This document shows, piece after piece, positions 8,755 through 18,574 of a stretch of 64,000 nucleotides of DNA. Numbering within the stretch: position 1 is the stretch's first letter; each line of letters starts with the position of its first letter. Below the pieces are notes generated by a model. That model saw only the letters and a program-made list of their open reading frames with translations, ran no database searches and had not been told where the DNA came from. Position numbers and translations under genes: made by a program. This DNA comes from Flavobacterium branchiicola (GTDB taxonomy: Bacteria; Bacteroidota; Bacteroidia; Flavobacteriales; Flavobacteriaceae), in NCBI RefSeq assembly GCF_018383905.1, contig NZ_JAGYWA010000003.1, forward strand, positions 679,378 to 743,377, written 5' to 3'.

Positions 8755-9489
8755 ATGGATAAAAAATTAGAAAAGAAAATCAACTTTTTGACCGGTTACG
8801 CAATTATCAGCACGCTTGTTTTTGGTGTTGTATTATTAAGTTCTTTTGTAAAAGAAGACAGAAAAGAAACATTTGATGAAGTTACAGTAAAGAAAATTAA
8901 CCTTGTGGGGGAAGACGGAAGTCTAAGAATGGTTTTAAGTAATGAAACCAGACAACATTCAGGGAGAATGAATGGTAAAGATTATCCTAAAAGAGATCGT
9001 CCGGCGGGAATGATTTTCTTTAATAATGAAGGTGACGAATGTGGCGGTCTGGTCTTTGCGGGTAAAACTAAAGAAAACAGAATAAGCTCCGGAATGTCTT
9101 TTACTATGGATAATTATCATGATGATCAGGTCATTCAGATATTGAATAGTGAAGATTATGATAACGGAAAAAACAGTATTCAAAGGGGTTTAATTATAAA
9201 TGAATATCCGATTGGTTCTAATATTGATACCCGAAATGCTAAATTTAAAGAACTCGAAAAAATTGAAGATGAGAAAATCAGGACACAAAAAATCGAGGAA
9301 CTTAGAACTAAAGAGGGTTCAAAAAGACGTCTTTTTATAGGAAGAAACAAGGCTAATAATTCCGGAATGTTCTTGTACGATGCTGATGGAAATGCGAGAA
9401 TGAAAATTTATGTAGATGAAAAAGGTGATCCAAAAATTGAAACTATTGATAAAAACGGAAATTTGAAAAACTTTCTGGAAGCTAAATAA
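8755..9489 (+). CDS. Membrane-anchored hypothetical protein
   Basis: A 244-aa protein with a single N-terminal membrane segment (INFLTGYAIISTLVFGVVLLSSF, about 9-31) and a soluble, probably periplasmic, hydrophilic remainder. That part carries repeated beta-type phrases: VKKINLVGEDGSLRMVLSN near the start, LFIGRNKANNSGMFLYDADG, and ARMKIYVDEKGDPKIETIDK at the end. I recognise no named family. A similar 'DGxxRMxL' pattern occurs at both ends, suggesting an internal duplication. Monocistronic, with a strong terminator behind it. Confidence 0.7.
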   Translation: MDKKLEKKINFLTGYAIISTLVFGVVLLSSFVKEDRKETFDEVTVKKINLVGEDGSLRMVLSNETRQHSGRMNGKDYPKRDRPAGMIFFNNEGDECGGLVFAGKTKENRISSGMSFTMDNYHDDQVIQILNSEDYDNGKNSIQRGLIINEYPIGSNIDTRNAKFKELEKIEDEKIRTQKIEELRTKEGSKRRLFIGRNKANNSGMFLYDADGNARMKIYVDEKGDPKIETIDKNGNLKNFLEAK

Positions 9490-9490
9490 G

Positions 9491-9521
9491 AAAAGGAGGA
9501 GCAATTGCTCCTCCTTTTTTT
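9491..9521 (+). terminator. Rho-independent terminator
   Basis: A perfect palindrome at 9491-9518 (AAAAGGAGGAGCAA and its complement) followed by T residues, immediately after the stop at 9489. Confidence 0.85.
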
Positions 9522-9654
9522 TTGTAATAACAATTCGTTGGTTTAATTACTTTATTGCATAGAATCCTGTTTTGGTTTATAAAAAGCGCCCTTTATTTAG
9601 TGTACACAAATCCTGATTGAAACGAAGTGTGCAGCATTAAATCTTTTTAACTTA

Positions 9655-11667
9655 TTAAAGTTTGATATTTACAGTCTCTCCGTCTTTGATGACTTTATTT
9701 ATCAATACCTTTTTACCATCTGTTATCGTTATTTTAAGTTTACTTCCTGCTCTTTCTACCGTTATATCAAAATCTTTTTCGAAAGCATGAATCTGGCGCA
9801 ATTTCATCACTGGCCAGGATTTAGGAAGTCTTGGTGTGAAATCGAAACTGTGCAAACCTGTCGGACGAATTCCGAATAATCCTTCTGTGAAAATTCTGCA
9901 ATACAAACCGCTTTCTGCTGAAAGGTGACGCTGATCGCCTTCCGGATAAGCTTCAACAGGATACGGAACGTGATCGCCCAATAAACGTCGATTAGAATAA
10001 TAGTGTAAAAAATCCACAGCTTTGTCTGTTTCTCCCGCTGCCAAAACACCTCTAAGCGCATATAAAGTCGAGCGATCCCAGAATATTTTGTCGCCTGCAA
10101 CACTGGCAAGACCGTCTTTTGTCCATAATCTAGGCGAAAACAAAGCATCTATAGTTCCTGCTTTTCGATCGTAAATTCCCATTGTAAGCGGTGTACAGAT
10201 CCAGGCTCTTAAAACATCATTTTCTTTGTAATATTTATAGGTTTCGAAACCTTCTACTTTTGCACCAAAGTATTTTTCTATAGCTGTTTTTAATTTTTCA
10301 GCTTCAGTCTTATAAGTTTTAAGTTGTGCACTATTTTTCCCTAAAGCTTTGCCTAAATAAACAGCCGAATTAAGGGCATCATAATATAATGAAGAAGTAT
10401 TAAGATTGGCTTTTCCGGCAGGAAGACGTCCTTCGAGTTCATCAGAATCTGAAGTTACAATGCCATCTGCGTTTAATTTTCTATGGCAATACTCCAGACA
10501 CCATTCGATTAGTGGCCATAATTGTTTTGCTTCTTCTGCATTTCCTCTCGAAAGAGCATAACGAGCTGCTCCATAAGCAATCATTGCGCCATCGCCACGA
10601 TCGCCAGCTCCGTCCCAAATATCAGTTCCTTCGGCAACAATTGAACTCGGAATAGGTTTATACTCTTTGTTCATGAATTTCGCGAACTGAAGATAGGCGT
10701 TTAAAGAAGCTTCATTTCCATATTGATATCCCAAATACGGAAAGAAAGGTCCAATATATTCTGCCTGATCATTGGCCCAAATTGCCGCATAATACGATTC
10801 TCCTCCGGGACCATGCATAGGCCCGCCTTTGGTTTCAAAAATACTTTCGGAGGCTCTGATTTTGGCAAAAGCAAATTCGGTATTTAAAACCTGATCCGGA
10901 GTTTCTAAAATCAGTTTATCCCAGATTTCATGGATTAACTGAATACGTTTGTTTTTTTCTTCTTCAATATTTGCAACCGGAGCAGATTCGTTTGCTTTTA
11001 CGCCGGAATAAAAAACAGAGAATGTTCGGCTCTGATTGGGCTGCAGGTTAAAACTTCCTGAATTAGAAAGATCAACATGCAAATCATAACTGCCTTCTGT
11101 TCCTTTTGCTGCATCTGTGGTATATATTGCATTTGATTTCGGAATCTCAATTATACAACTTTTATCTGCAGTGTTTTTGATCGTGTAAATTTCGCAATAG
11201 CCTGCCAAAGTTGTTGATGGAAAAAATTGTCGGGTTAATTCTAAAGTATTTCCGGCGGTACTCTTTACCAACAAGGTTCCGTTGAGCTTTAGTGAAGTTA
11301 CTTTTTCTGATGCAATTGGTTTGTAATTTACCGTTACCAAATCAAAGGCATCTTGTGCAAATCTGCGTGTTAAACTCGCATGTGTGTTGTTGGGAATTGT
11401 TCTAAGCATGGGCCATACAAGGCTACGGGTTGCATGAAAAGAACCATCGGCTGCAACGCCATATCTTAGAACGCAAGAGATTCTTTTGCCGCTCATCTCG
11501 ATATGATCGTCATGCGGAATACTATTATTTATTTGCCAGGAAATAGAACCATCCTGATCCATTTGCCAACGACGATCTTCCTGAGAAAATGCTTTAGTGC
11601 TCAGCAAACAAAAAGCGACAGCTACAAATAGAAAATACTTTTGTTTTTTTCTAAAGGATCTCTTCAT
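9655..11667 (-). CDS. Exported six-hairpin glycosidase-like protein
   Basis: About 670 aa from the Met at 11667 (MKRSFRKKQKYFLFVAVAF...STKAFSQ), which gives a proper signal peptide. The longer frame to 11739 overlaps the upstream gene and adds an implausible N-terminus. The N-terminal half is a beta-sandwich. The middle and C-terminal parts (about 280-640) look like an (alpha/alpha)6 barrel of the six-hairpin glycosidase superfamily: AAIWANDQAEYIGPFFPYLG, SIVAEGTDIWDGAGDRGDGA, SLYYDALNSAVYLGKALGK, YPEGDQRHLSAESGLYCRIF. The exact GH family is not assignable by eye. It is the last gene of the SusCD operon, so a polysaccharide or oligosaccharide hydrolase is likely. Confidence 0.78.
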   Translation of the reverse strand: MKRSFRKKQKYFLFVAVAFCLLSTKAFSQEDRRWQMDQDGSISWQINNSIPHDDHIEMSGKRISCVLRYGVAADGSFHATRSLVWPMLRTIPNNTHASLTRRFAQDAFDLVTVNYKPIASEKVTSLKLNGTLLVKSTAGNTLELTRQFFPSTTLAGYCEIYTIKNTADKSCIIEIPKSNAIYTTDAAKGTEGSYDLHVDLSNSGSFNLQPNQSRTFSVFYSGVKANESAPVANIEEEKNKRIQLIHEIWDKLILETPDQVLNTEFAFAKIRASESIFETKGGPMHGPGGESYYAAIWANDQAEYIGPFFPYLGYQYGNEASLNAYLQFAKFMNKEYKPIPSSIVAEGTDIWDGAGDRGDGAMIAYGAARYALSRGNAEEAKQLWPLIEWCLEYCHRKLNADGIVTSDSDELEGRLPAGKANLNTSSLYYDALNSAVYLGKALGKNSAQLKTYKTEAEKLKTAIEKYFGAKVEGFETYKYYKENDVLRAWICTPLTMGIYDRKAGTIDALFSPRLWTKDGLASVAGDKIFWDRSTLYALRGVLAAGETDKAVDFLHYYSNRRLLGDHVPYPVEAYPEGDQRHLSAESGLYCRIFTEGLFGIRPTGLHSFDFTPRLPKSWPVMKLRQIHAFEKDFDITVERAGSKLKITITDGKKVLINKVIKDGETVNIKL

Positions 11668-11729
11668 TACTTTTAAAATTAAATTAATTGTATCCATTGT
11701 ATTAGTAGTACTTTGGATGGGTTGTTTTT

Positions 11730-13178
11730 TTACTGACAAACGGCATCTATTTTCTGTCCGGCATTTACCGGAACCTCAACAAATGTATAAGCGTTTCCAT
11801 TATCTTCTTTAATATGATTGGCGGTAATTTTTTTGCCATTTACTACTATCGAGTTATAATTTCCGGGAAACATCGCTCTCCATTGTATTGCATTTTTGCC
11901 TTTGTTGTGCAGTGTTGTTGTTGTTGTTGTTGTTGTTTGGTTGTTGTGTTTTACAAAAAGCACTGTATTTAATACAGCCAAATTGTCGACTTCTGAAATG
12001 CCCTCTTTTTTTCCGCGAAATAGTGTTGTTATTGTTTTTTTTGTGGCATCTGCCTGAATACCCATGTAACCGTGTACAATTCCTTCGATTACACCATAAG
12101 AAACCTCCGGATATTCTCTTCTTTTTGTAGCAGGATCTGTGAGATGTAAAATATATTCGTAAGCTTTATCTTCAAATCCATATTTATATAATAAAAATGG
12201 TAAATAAGATAAACTCTCAACATTGGTTTTCTGTGAAATAATATGTTCAATTGCTTTTTTTGTACGACCTGCATCTTTTAAAGCATCAAACCATAATAAA
12301 AAAAGTTCACCTCCGTCTTTGCTAAACTTTCCGTCACTAGTGTAAATTACATTGTAAGCCGAAGCTTTTTCATCCCACCAGATTTGTTCAATTTGTTTTT
12401 GATATTTTGCTGCTTCATCTTCAAAATACTGCGCTTTTTCAAATTGTCCTTTTTGTTTTAAAACAGCAGAATACGTCATCAATCCGCGATAAATAGCTGC
12501 GACTAAATCGACTCCCATTATTAAACCCGGAATTCCTTCAGAATAGGATGCCAAACCTCGGCATTTATGAAAATCATCTTTTACATTAAAAGGAACCGGA
12601 CTGTTCTTAAATTCGGATCTTGCTAGCAACGAATCTGCCTGAAGTGACCAGCGTTCTATGTAATTAGTAGTTGATTTTTCGAAGAAATTCTCAAACTCCG
12701 GATTATTAATATAGCTTTCGTCACCTGTCCATAAATACAATCTCCAGCAGGCATACATAACATCAAAATTACTGTTTAGATTGTACCAGAATTCTTTGTC
12801 GTTTCTATAATCTTCGGGTGCCGGTTTTCCAAATTTATTGATTTCCCAATAAGAACACCAATCCTTATTTTCTGAAATATTCTGAGCAAATAACGAAAGC
12901 ATATTTTTGTTTTCTTTACTTAATCCCAGTATTTCAGCGCCAATACTTTGATGTGATACATCGCGCATACAAAAAGCTGCTCTTGCCGGAAGTGCCGCTT
13001 CATACCACGGTCCAACCGGATCATTGGAGTCTCCTTTATAACTTAAAGCCATACGTTGTGCACGATCAAAAGCTAATTGTATCGCAGCATCAGAAGACTT
13101 GAATGTTGTTGTACTTTGGGCAAATGCATTCAAAAAGAAACAACAATTAACGATTGTAATTATAAATCCTTTTATCAT
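11730..13178 (-). CDS. Second exported six-hairpin glycosidase-like protein
   Basis: A 482-aa protein with signal peptide (MIKGFIITIVNCCFFLNAFA|QS). Barrel-type motifs follow: GPWYEAALPARAAFCMRDVSHQS-type segment (about 57-80), EFWYNLNSNFDVMYACWRLYL (about 130-150), YPEVSYGVIEGIVHGYMGIQ (about 365-385). It resembles the six-hairpin superfamily without a clear GH number. Near residue 420 a run of eight identical ACA (Thr) codons interrupts the C-terminal strand region (see repeat at 11913). It sits between susD (272-bp gap with a dispersed repeat) and the next glycosidase. Probably secreted to periplasm or surface to act on the sugar imported by SusCD. Confidence 0.75.
   Translation of the reverse strand: MIKGFIITIVNCCFFLNAFAQSTTTFKSSDAAIQLAFDRAQRMALSYKGDSNDPVGPWYEAALPARAAFCMRDVSHQSIGAEILGLSKENKNMLSLFAQNISENKDWCSYWEINKFGKPAPEDYRNDKEFWYNLNSNFDVMYACWRLYLWTGDESYINNPEFENFFEKSTTNYIERWSLQADSLLARSEFKNSPVPFNVKDDFHKCRGLASYSEGIPGLIMGVDLVAAIYRGLMTYSAVLKQKGQFEKAQYFEDEAAKYQKQIEQIWWDEKASAYNVIYTSDGKFSKDGGELFLLWFDALKDAGRTKKAIEHIISQKTNVESLSYLPFLLYKYGFEDKAYEYILHLTDPATKRREYPEVSYGVIEGIVHGYMGIQADATKKTITTLFRGKKEGISEVDNLAVLNTVLFVKHNNQTTTTTTTTLHNKGKNAIQWRAMFPGNYNSIVVNGKKITANHIKEDNGNAYTFVEVPVNAGQKIDAVCQ
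11913..11936 (-). repeat. Trinucleotide microsatellite inside a glycosidase gene
   Basis: Eight consecutive ACA codons (TGT on the plus strand) encode a poly-threonine stretch near the C-terminus of the 482-aa glycosidase. Gain or loss of units keeps the frame, so this would change length rather than switch the gene off. Confidence 0.8.
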
Positions 13179-13280
13179 ATTGTATCATTAAAATTTTAAA
13201 AGCAAACCCACACAACCTATTTGGTGGGCTTGCTTACAAATTAATTAAACTAAATTGTTGCATATAATTTGTTGAGCATA

Positions 13281-13446
13281 ATTTTAACACATAGAAACAT
13301 AGCTTTTTTTGTCTATAAAAAGGCGTTTCACTTGCATTAACAAACATAGCTATGTGTTAGAAACTAGTTTCTTTTTAAAATCTTTTTAGCGATATTTAAA
13401 ATAATCTATGTTGCTATGTGTTAAAAATAATTACACCCAACGGGTT
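13281..13446 (-). repeat. MITE-like dispersed repeat, copy A
   Basis: Read on the minus strand it begins AACCCGTTGGGTG and continues with a TTAACACATAG word. The core is TAACACATAGCTATGT...AGTGAAACGCC...CTATGTGTTA, whose ends are inverted repeats. Copies B (22242-22375) and C (35151-35350) share the core and border words. Located between susD and the 482-aa glycosidase gene. Confidence 0.75.
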
Positions 13447-13450
13447 CTTT

Positions 13451-15151
13451 TTAATTATAACCCGGATTTTGAACCAAACTTGTTCTGTTGATTTCATCTC
13501 TCGGAATTGGTAATAAATAATGCTGTGGTTTGAAAATTCTCTCCTGAACTTTTGAGTAGGTGTAAGTTCTCGTTCCGTCACTATTTTTAGTGATTATTAC
13601 GCCCATTAAAGGTTTGTTTTCTGTAACATCGGCAATTTTCCAACGACGAACATCGTAATAACGGAATCCTTCCAGACACAATTCAACTTGTCTTTCGTTG
13701 CGAATTTTATCTTCCAAAGCTGTTCCTGTCAATCCTGATAATGGTGCTGTAATTCCTGCACGTTGTCTAAGTGTATTTAAATACTGAATAGCTGTTCCTT
13801 CATTACCTAATTTAAATTGTGCTTCGGCATAGTTCAGGTAAATTTCACTTAAACGGGAAATAATCCAGGCTTTGTTGGTTTGTGTCTCGCTGTTATAATT
13901 GTAGGTTGTATCACAATATTTACGGAATGTGTAACGGGTTTTACTTGCATTCCACGTATCCCATCCCTGAGGAGAATCTAATCCTCCCTCATAAAATTCG
14001 GCTTTGTTTGAACTTCCTGCATCGTAACGATCTTTGCAGAATTCAGGTTTTCCGTATGCACGTCCGTCATATACAATATTTTTGTAAAAACGCGGATCTC
14101 TGTTTACGTAAGGTTTCTGTGGATTATAACCGGAAGAAGCATCTGTAATATCTTTTCCATCTGCAGTTCCAAAAGCATCAATTAATCCCTGGCTTGGCGC
14201 AAAATTGGCCCAACCATGAAAACCACTTGGAGAATTAAACATTTCTACTCCGTTGAAAGCGCTCCATTGCGGATCTTTACTAGACAAACGAGAAAAAATA
14301 ATTTCTGAATTATTGGTTGTAAAAAGATCTTCGTATTTTTTATCATAAAGCTGATAGATATTTAGATCCATAACTGCTTTTGCAGCGTCTGAAGCTTTTT
14401 TCCATTTTGCCATATCATTAGTAGTATTCCATAACGGACTTGCTGCATAAAGCAATGCTCTTGATTTTATCGCCAAAGCCGCACCTTTTGTAACTCTGCC
14501 CAGACTCGAAGCATTTAGAGGTAATAGCTCTGCTGCTTTGTCTAATTCTGTAACAATAAAGTCAACGCATTGATCGTAAGAACTGCGCTCTACAGCAAAA
14601 TTACTGTTTAGATCAAAAGGAACAGTTACCAAAGGAACTCCACCGTAATCATTGCTTAATTTAAAATAAGCATATGCTCTTAAAAAGAATACCTCTCCTT
14701 TTAATCTGTTGCGCCAAGCATCATCACCGGGAACTTTATCGATTCGGGACAAAAAGATGTTACAATTCTGAATTGTGGCGTAAGTTGGTTTCCAGGAATC
14801 AAAATTACCTGCATTATCCGGTGTAAGCGCGCCTGAATTAAGGTTCCAGATATCGTAGTCGTTAAAATTATTAAAGGCTTCGTCGCAGGCAGTAGATAAA
14901 ACCCAGCTGCGGTTTGTTCTGTCATTCCAGTTGTGCTGTGTACTTGGTAATACGGTATAAAGATTATTAGCAAAAGCTTCAGCAAGTTTCAAATCGTTCC
15001 ATACTGTTGCATCTGTATAAGAATCTAACGGAACTTTGTCTAAAGGATCTTCACTACAAGACGTAAGAGAGGCAATTGCGATACAAAAAGAGGCAAAGAT
15101 AAAAGCCTTCTTTTTTAGATCTGTTAGTTTATTGGTTTTATAATTTTTCAT
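13451..15151 (-). CDS. SusD/RagB family glycan-binding lipoprotein
   Basis: A 566-aa outer-membrane lipoprotein (signal with ASLTSCSEDP lipobox after a short charged N-terminus). SusD-type features: YTDATVWNDLKLAEAFANNLY near the N-terminus, RLKGEVFFLRAYAYFKLSNDYGGVPLV (about 140-165), and LSEIYLNYAEAQFKLGNEGTAIQYLNTLRQRAG (about 440-470). It ends with the usual NERQVELCLEGFRYYDVRRWK and YLLPIPRDEINRTSL motifs. SusD proteins form the lid of the SusC transporter and capture oligosaccharides. It starts 24 bp downstream of susC, so they are cotranscribed. The glycan is not identifiable from sequence alone. Confidence 0.95.
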   Translation of the reverse strand: MKNYKTNKLTDLKKKAFIFASFCIAIASLTSCSEDPLDKVPLDSYTDATVWNDLKLAEAFANNLYTVLPSTQHNWNDRTNRSWVLSTACDEAFNNFNDYDIWNLNSGALTPDNAGNFDSWKPTYATIQNCNIFLSRIDKVPGDDAWRNRLKGEVFFLRAYAYFKLSNDYGGVPLVTVPFDLNSNFAVERSSYDQCVDFIVTELDKAAELLPLNASSLGRVTKGAALAIKSRALLYAASPLWNTTNDMAKWKKASDAAKAVMDLNIYQLYDKKYEDLFTTNNSEIIFSRLSSKDPQWSAFNGVEMFNSPSGFHGWANFAPSQGLIDAFGTADGKDITDASSGYNPQKPYVNRDPRFYKNIVYDGRAYGKPEFCKDRYDAGSSNKAEFYEGGLDSPQGWDTWNASKTRYTFRKYCDTTYNYNSETQTNKAWIISRLSEIYLNYAEAQFKLGNEGTAIQYLNTLRQRAGITAPLSGLTGTALEDKIRNERQVELCLEGFRYYDVRRWKIADVTENKPLMGVIITKNSDGTRTYTYSKVQERIFKPQHYLLPIPRDEINRTSLVQNPGYN

Positions 15152-15175
15152 GTCTGATGTTTTTTTATTGCACTA

Positions 15176-18100
15176 TTATAATTCAATACTCAAACCGATT
15201 CTGTAGATACGGGTTTGTGGATAGCTAACTCCTGTTTTATTATCAGTTTCAGGGTCTCTGTTGTATTTTTTCATGTGATCGATAGAAAACAAGTTCGTAC
15301 CTCCTGCAAAAAATCTCATGTTTTGTACCCCAAATCTTGAAAGCAATGTTTGTGGTAAAGTATAGGATACTTCTAAAGATTTTAATCTAAAGAAAGAAGC
15401 GTCTCTTAACCAGAAGTCTGCATCGATATTGTTTCTATTATCAGAATCATTGAAGGCTACAGGATACTTTGAGTTTGGATTTTCTGCTGTATATCTGTCA
15501 TTGTACAACCAGGTTGGCGGCGCTATAATTGCACCTTGTGCCTGAGAAAGTATCATTTGTTTTGCTTTTGCCTGACCTGTCCAAAGCATGTCTACAGAGA
15601 ATCCTTTGTACTCTGCTCTAATCGGAATACCATAAGCAATTTTTGGTGTTGCAGATTCCGGGATCAGTACTTTATCATTTGTTGTAATACTACCATCATT
15701 GTCTGTATCTTTTACCCAAATATCTCCAGGTTTTGCTCCTTCAAAGTGAGCTGAATTATCCACCTCTGCCTGTGTACGATAAATGCCGTTTGTTTGATAC
15801 ACCATCCAGGAATCAATAGCTTTTCCTGTTGATTTTTGCCATGCCGGAATGTTTGCTGCTTCATCGCGAAACAATACTTCACTCTGAGCATATGTAAAAT
15901 TAAAACCAATACTGTATTTAAAAATATGAGTGTTATCGGCATAATTTACAGACCAGTCTGTACCTCTGTTGATAGATTTTCCAATATTTTCTTTTGGCAA
16001 CGCTAATCCTGTATATAATGGTACAGATGCATTTCTTGCTGCTAAAATATCTGATCTTTCATTACTGAAATAGTCAAAAGTTGCTGTTAATTTGTTACCT
16101 AAGAATCCGAAATCAAAACCGATATTTTTAGAATCCTGTATTTCCCAGGTAATGTAAGGGTTTGGAGTAGCAGAAAGATAAATACTATTATTCAGGGTAA
16201 AATCGGAACCAAAGTAGTTGTAAAGCTGCTGATCTGTAATTAACTGATATCGGGTTAAGAACATATATTGATTCAGGTAAGTAACATTGTCAATTTTTTC
16301 TTTTAAATCGTCATTACCCATTCTTCCCCATGAAGCTCTTATTTTAAGCTGGTCAATTGCTTTTATATTATTTTTGAAAAATGGTTCCTCAGAAATTTTC
16401 CATCCCGCAGATACTGAAGGAAACATACCCCAACGTGTAGAAGATGGGAAATTAAAAGATCCATTGTAACGTGCCGCAACCTCTGCAAAGTATTTGTTGT
16501 CGTAGTTATACCCTACTCTTCCTAAGTAACTTTCTCTTCCGTCCTGATAAGCACTTCCACTTGCATTTTGCCCTTTTGTACTTCCTGTAAAAATCTGATC
16601 TAACTGGTCACTTAATAAATCTCTTCTGTAAGCAATCGTTTCTGTTTTGTCAGTTGTTGTTTGTTCGTATCCTGCAAAGGCATTAAATGCATGTTTATTA
16701 AATTTACGATCGTAAGCTAATTTTATAAAATATGTATTTTGATTGGTAATTTGCTCATTCTGCAATACACTTGTTATACTTGTACTGTTTCTTACGTTAT
16801 TATAACTGTCATTTGTTTTATCGTAAGCATAAGCATCCCAAGGTCTGGTGAATTTTTTCTCACTGCGCACATTGTAGTCAAATGCAGCATATCCGCTTAA
16901 AGATAAACCTTCCGTAATTTTAGGTAATTTCAGGTCAAATCCAATTTTTGGGTTTACAATTAAATTTATAACCTTATCATAACCCGCTTTCGAAGAAGAC
17001 ATTAAAATTGGATTTTTTCCATTTGCAATACCAGAAGATGGATAACCATTTTTCCAATACGCCGGAATAAAAGGATACATACTTACCGTTTCGTGCATAA
17101 TACTTGACATACTTGGCGCTGGATAATTTCTGTCTTCTTTACGCGTCGCGATATCCAGATTTACCTTAAAGTTTGAGGTAATATTAACATCAATATTTGA
17201 TCTTAAGTTAAACTGTCTGTAGCGTTCGTCGCTATCTCTAAGATTACTTTCCTGATTTAAATATTGTCCCGAAAAGAAATATTTTACTTGCTCAGTTCCT
17301 CCGTTTACGGACATCGAAACATTGGTTTGCGGAGCATCTTTTCTGTATACTTCCTTAAGCCAGTTTGTACTCGTGTAATTAGGATCGTTTCCTGCTTTAT
17401 ACTTATCAATTTCTGATTGTGCATAAGGAAGTGTAGTTCCTTTATTAGCATTAAGTTCATTATAATACGTCATGTATTGCCAGGAATTAACCCTTTCATC
17501 CATTCTCGTTAATTGTTGAATTCCGTAAGAACCATCAACTTTAATAGTTGGCGCACCTACTTTACCTCTTTTTGTAGTAACTAAGATTACTCCGTTTGCA
17601 GATCGAACACCATAAATTGCCGCCGATGCATCTTTTAAAACCGTAACCGATTCGATATCATCAGGATTAATTCTGTTTAAATCACGATCCGGAATACCGT
17701 CTACAACAATAAGCGGCCCCGTTCCTGATCCAAATGAGTTAAACCCTCTGATTAAAAGACTTGAACTATCGTCTCCCGGTCTTCCTGAACGGTTATTGGC
17801 AATTACTCCAGACATACGCCCGGCAATCCCGTTTGAAACGTTTGCAGATGCATTTTGAGTCAGAACCGAACCTTTAATCGAAGCAATTGCTCCCGTTGTA
17901 GTCGCTTTTTTTTGTGTACCATATCCCACAACTACTACTTCATTCAACGTCTGATTTTGTTCTTCCAGTTGAATATTCGTTGCCGCATTTGCACTCACTT
18001 CTCTAGTTACAAAACCCGTAAAAGAGATTACAAGAATACTGTTTGACTCCGGAACATCTATTGTAAAATTACCATCGAAGTCCGTGGTAACCCCAATTTT

Positions 18101-18427
18101 TGTACCTTTTACCATAACATTCACTCCAGGAAGCGGTTCTCCTTTTGAGCCTGTTACTTTTCCTTTTACAGTCTTAACTACATAAGATAAAGCATTCGCA
18201 TTTGTGCTTTTTGATAATTCAGAAAGCGATAAGTTTCCCGTATATAAATCATTTCCCGTACGTGGAAAATCATTTAACTTCAGAGAAAATTTTGCATCAT
18301 TTGATTCTGTCGCCGCAGAAACCTGTAATGTCATGGCTAATAAAATCCCCGAAGTCAGTTTGGTAACTTTCCAGATTTCAGAAGTAAGCCAATCGTTAGA
18401 TTGTTTGTCTTTGGTTAATAATTTCAT
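15176..18427 (-). CDS. SusC/RagA family TonB-dependent transporter
   Basis: A 1083-aa outer-membrane oligosaccharide importer. The N-terminal part is export signal (membrane segment about 24-38), then a CarboxypepD_reg-like domain (about 87-155, VKGKVTGSKGEPLPGVNVMV), a TonB box region with the family hallmark NEVVVVGYGTQKK (about 162-174), a plug (GVIANNRSGRPGD, LIVVDGIPDRDLNRINPDDI) and a beta-barrel ending in the expected aromatic-rich strand IYRIGLSIEL. It pairs with the SusD behind it. An operator-like element and a -7 motif lie upstream at 18529-18574. No ECF sigma/anti-sigma pair or hybrid two-component sensor, the usual SusCD regulators, is in the window. Confidence 0.96.
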   Translation of the reverse strand: MKLLTKDKQSNDWLTSEIWKVTKLTSGILLAMTLQVSAATESNDAKFSLKLNDFPRTGNDLYTGNLSLSELSKSTNANALSYVVKTVKGKVTGSKGEPLPGVNVMVKGTKIGVTTDFDGNFTIDVPESNSILVISFTGFVTREVSANAATNIQLEEQNQTLNEVVVVGYGTQKKATTTGAIASIKGSVLTQNASANVSNGIAGRMSGVIANNRSGRPGDDSSSLLIRGFNSFGSGTGPLIVVDGIPDRDLNRINPDDIESVTVLKDASAAIYGVRSANGVILVTTKRGKVGAPTIKVDGSYGIQQLTRMDERVNSWQYMTYYNELNANKGTTLPYAQSEIDKYKAGNDPNYTSTNWLKEVYRKDAPQTNVSMSVNGGTEQVKYFFSGQYLNQESNLRDSDERYRQFNLRSNIDVNITSNFKVNLDIATRKEDRNYPAPSMSSIMHETVSMYPFIPAYWKNGYPSSGIANGKNPILMSSSKAGYDKVINLIVNPKIGFDLKLPKITEGLSLSGYAAFDYNVRSEKKFTRPWDAYAYDKTNDSYNNVRNSTSITSVLQNEQITNQNTYFIKLAYDRKFNKHAFNAFAGYEQTTTDKTETIAYRRDLLSDQLDQIFTGSTKGQNASGSAYQDGRESYLGRVGYNYDNKYFAEVAARYNGSFNFPSSTRWGMFPSVSAGWKISEEPFFKNNIKAIDQLKIRASWGRMGNDDLKEKIDNVTYLNQYMFLTRYQLITDQQLYNYFGSDFTLNNSIYLSATPNPYITWEIQDSKNIGFDFGFLGNKLTATFDYFSNERSDILAARNASVPLYTGLALPKENIGKSINRGTDWSVNYADNTHIFKYSIGFNFTYAQSEVLFRDEAANIPAWQKSTGKAIDSWMVYQTNGIYRTQAEVDNSAHFEGAKPGDIWVKDTDNDGSITTNDKVLIPESATPKIAYGIPIRAEYKGFSVDMLWTGQAKAKQMILSQAQGAIIAPPTWLYNDRYTAENPNSKYPVAFNDSDNRNNIDADFWLRDASFFRLKSLEVSYTLPQTLLSRFGVQNMRFFAGGTNLFSIDHMKKYNRDPETDNKTGVSYPQTRIYRIGLSIEL

Positions 18428-18528
18428 TTTCTAAATGGTTATTGGTTAGTAATGTATATTCAAGTTCTTTGAATTCGTTTCTGGTTTTTCATTTGAGATT
18501 GTAATGAAAAGAGTGTGATGTTGAAATC

Positions 18529-18536
18529 CAAAATTA
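18529..18536 (-). promoter_or_regulatory. susC promoter, -7 element
   Basis: Minus-strand TAATTTTG matches the Bacteroidota TAnnTTTG element, about 100 bp upstream of the susC start. The operator-like element ends 12 bp upstream of it and would cover the -33 region. Confidence 0.6.
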
Positions 18537-18548
18537 TAAATGTTACGA

Positions 18549-18574
18549 ACTTGTACATACCAGTACCTACTAGT
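18549..18574 (-). promoter_or_regulatory. Double-palindrome operator-like site upstream of susC
   Basis: On the minus strand two 16-bp imperfect palindromes, ACTAGTAGGTACTGGT and ACTGGTATGTACAAGT, overlap by 6 bp and are offset by 10 bp, one helical turn. Each has a GTA-N2-TAC core and 6 of 8 symmetric base pairs. Twenty of 26 positions match the site at 19521-19546. A GTA-N2-TAC core is reminiscent of GntR-family operators; that assignment is inference. Confidence 0.6.

Noticed and set aside
9807..10148. 113-codon ORF in a second frame of the glycosidase gene
   Set aside because: It overlaps the conserved catalytic domain on the same strand and shows no independent protein character.
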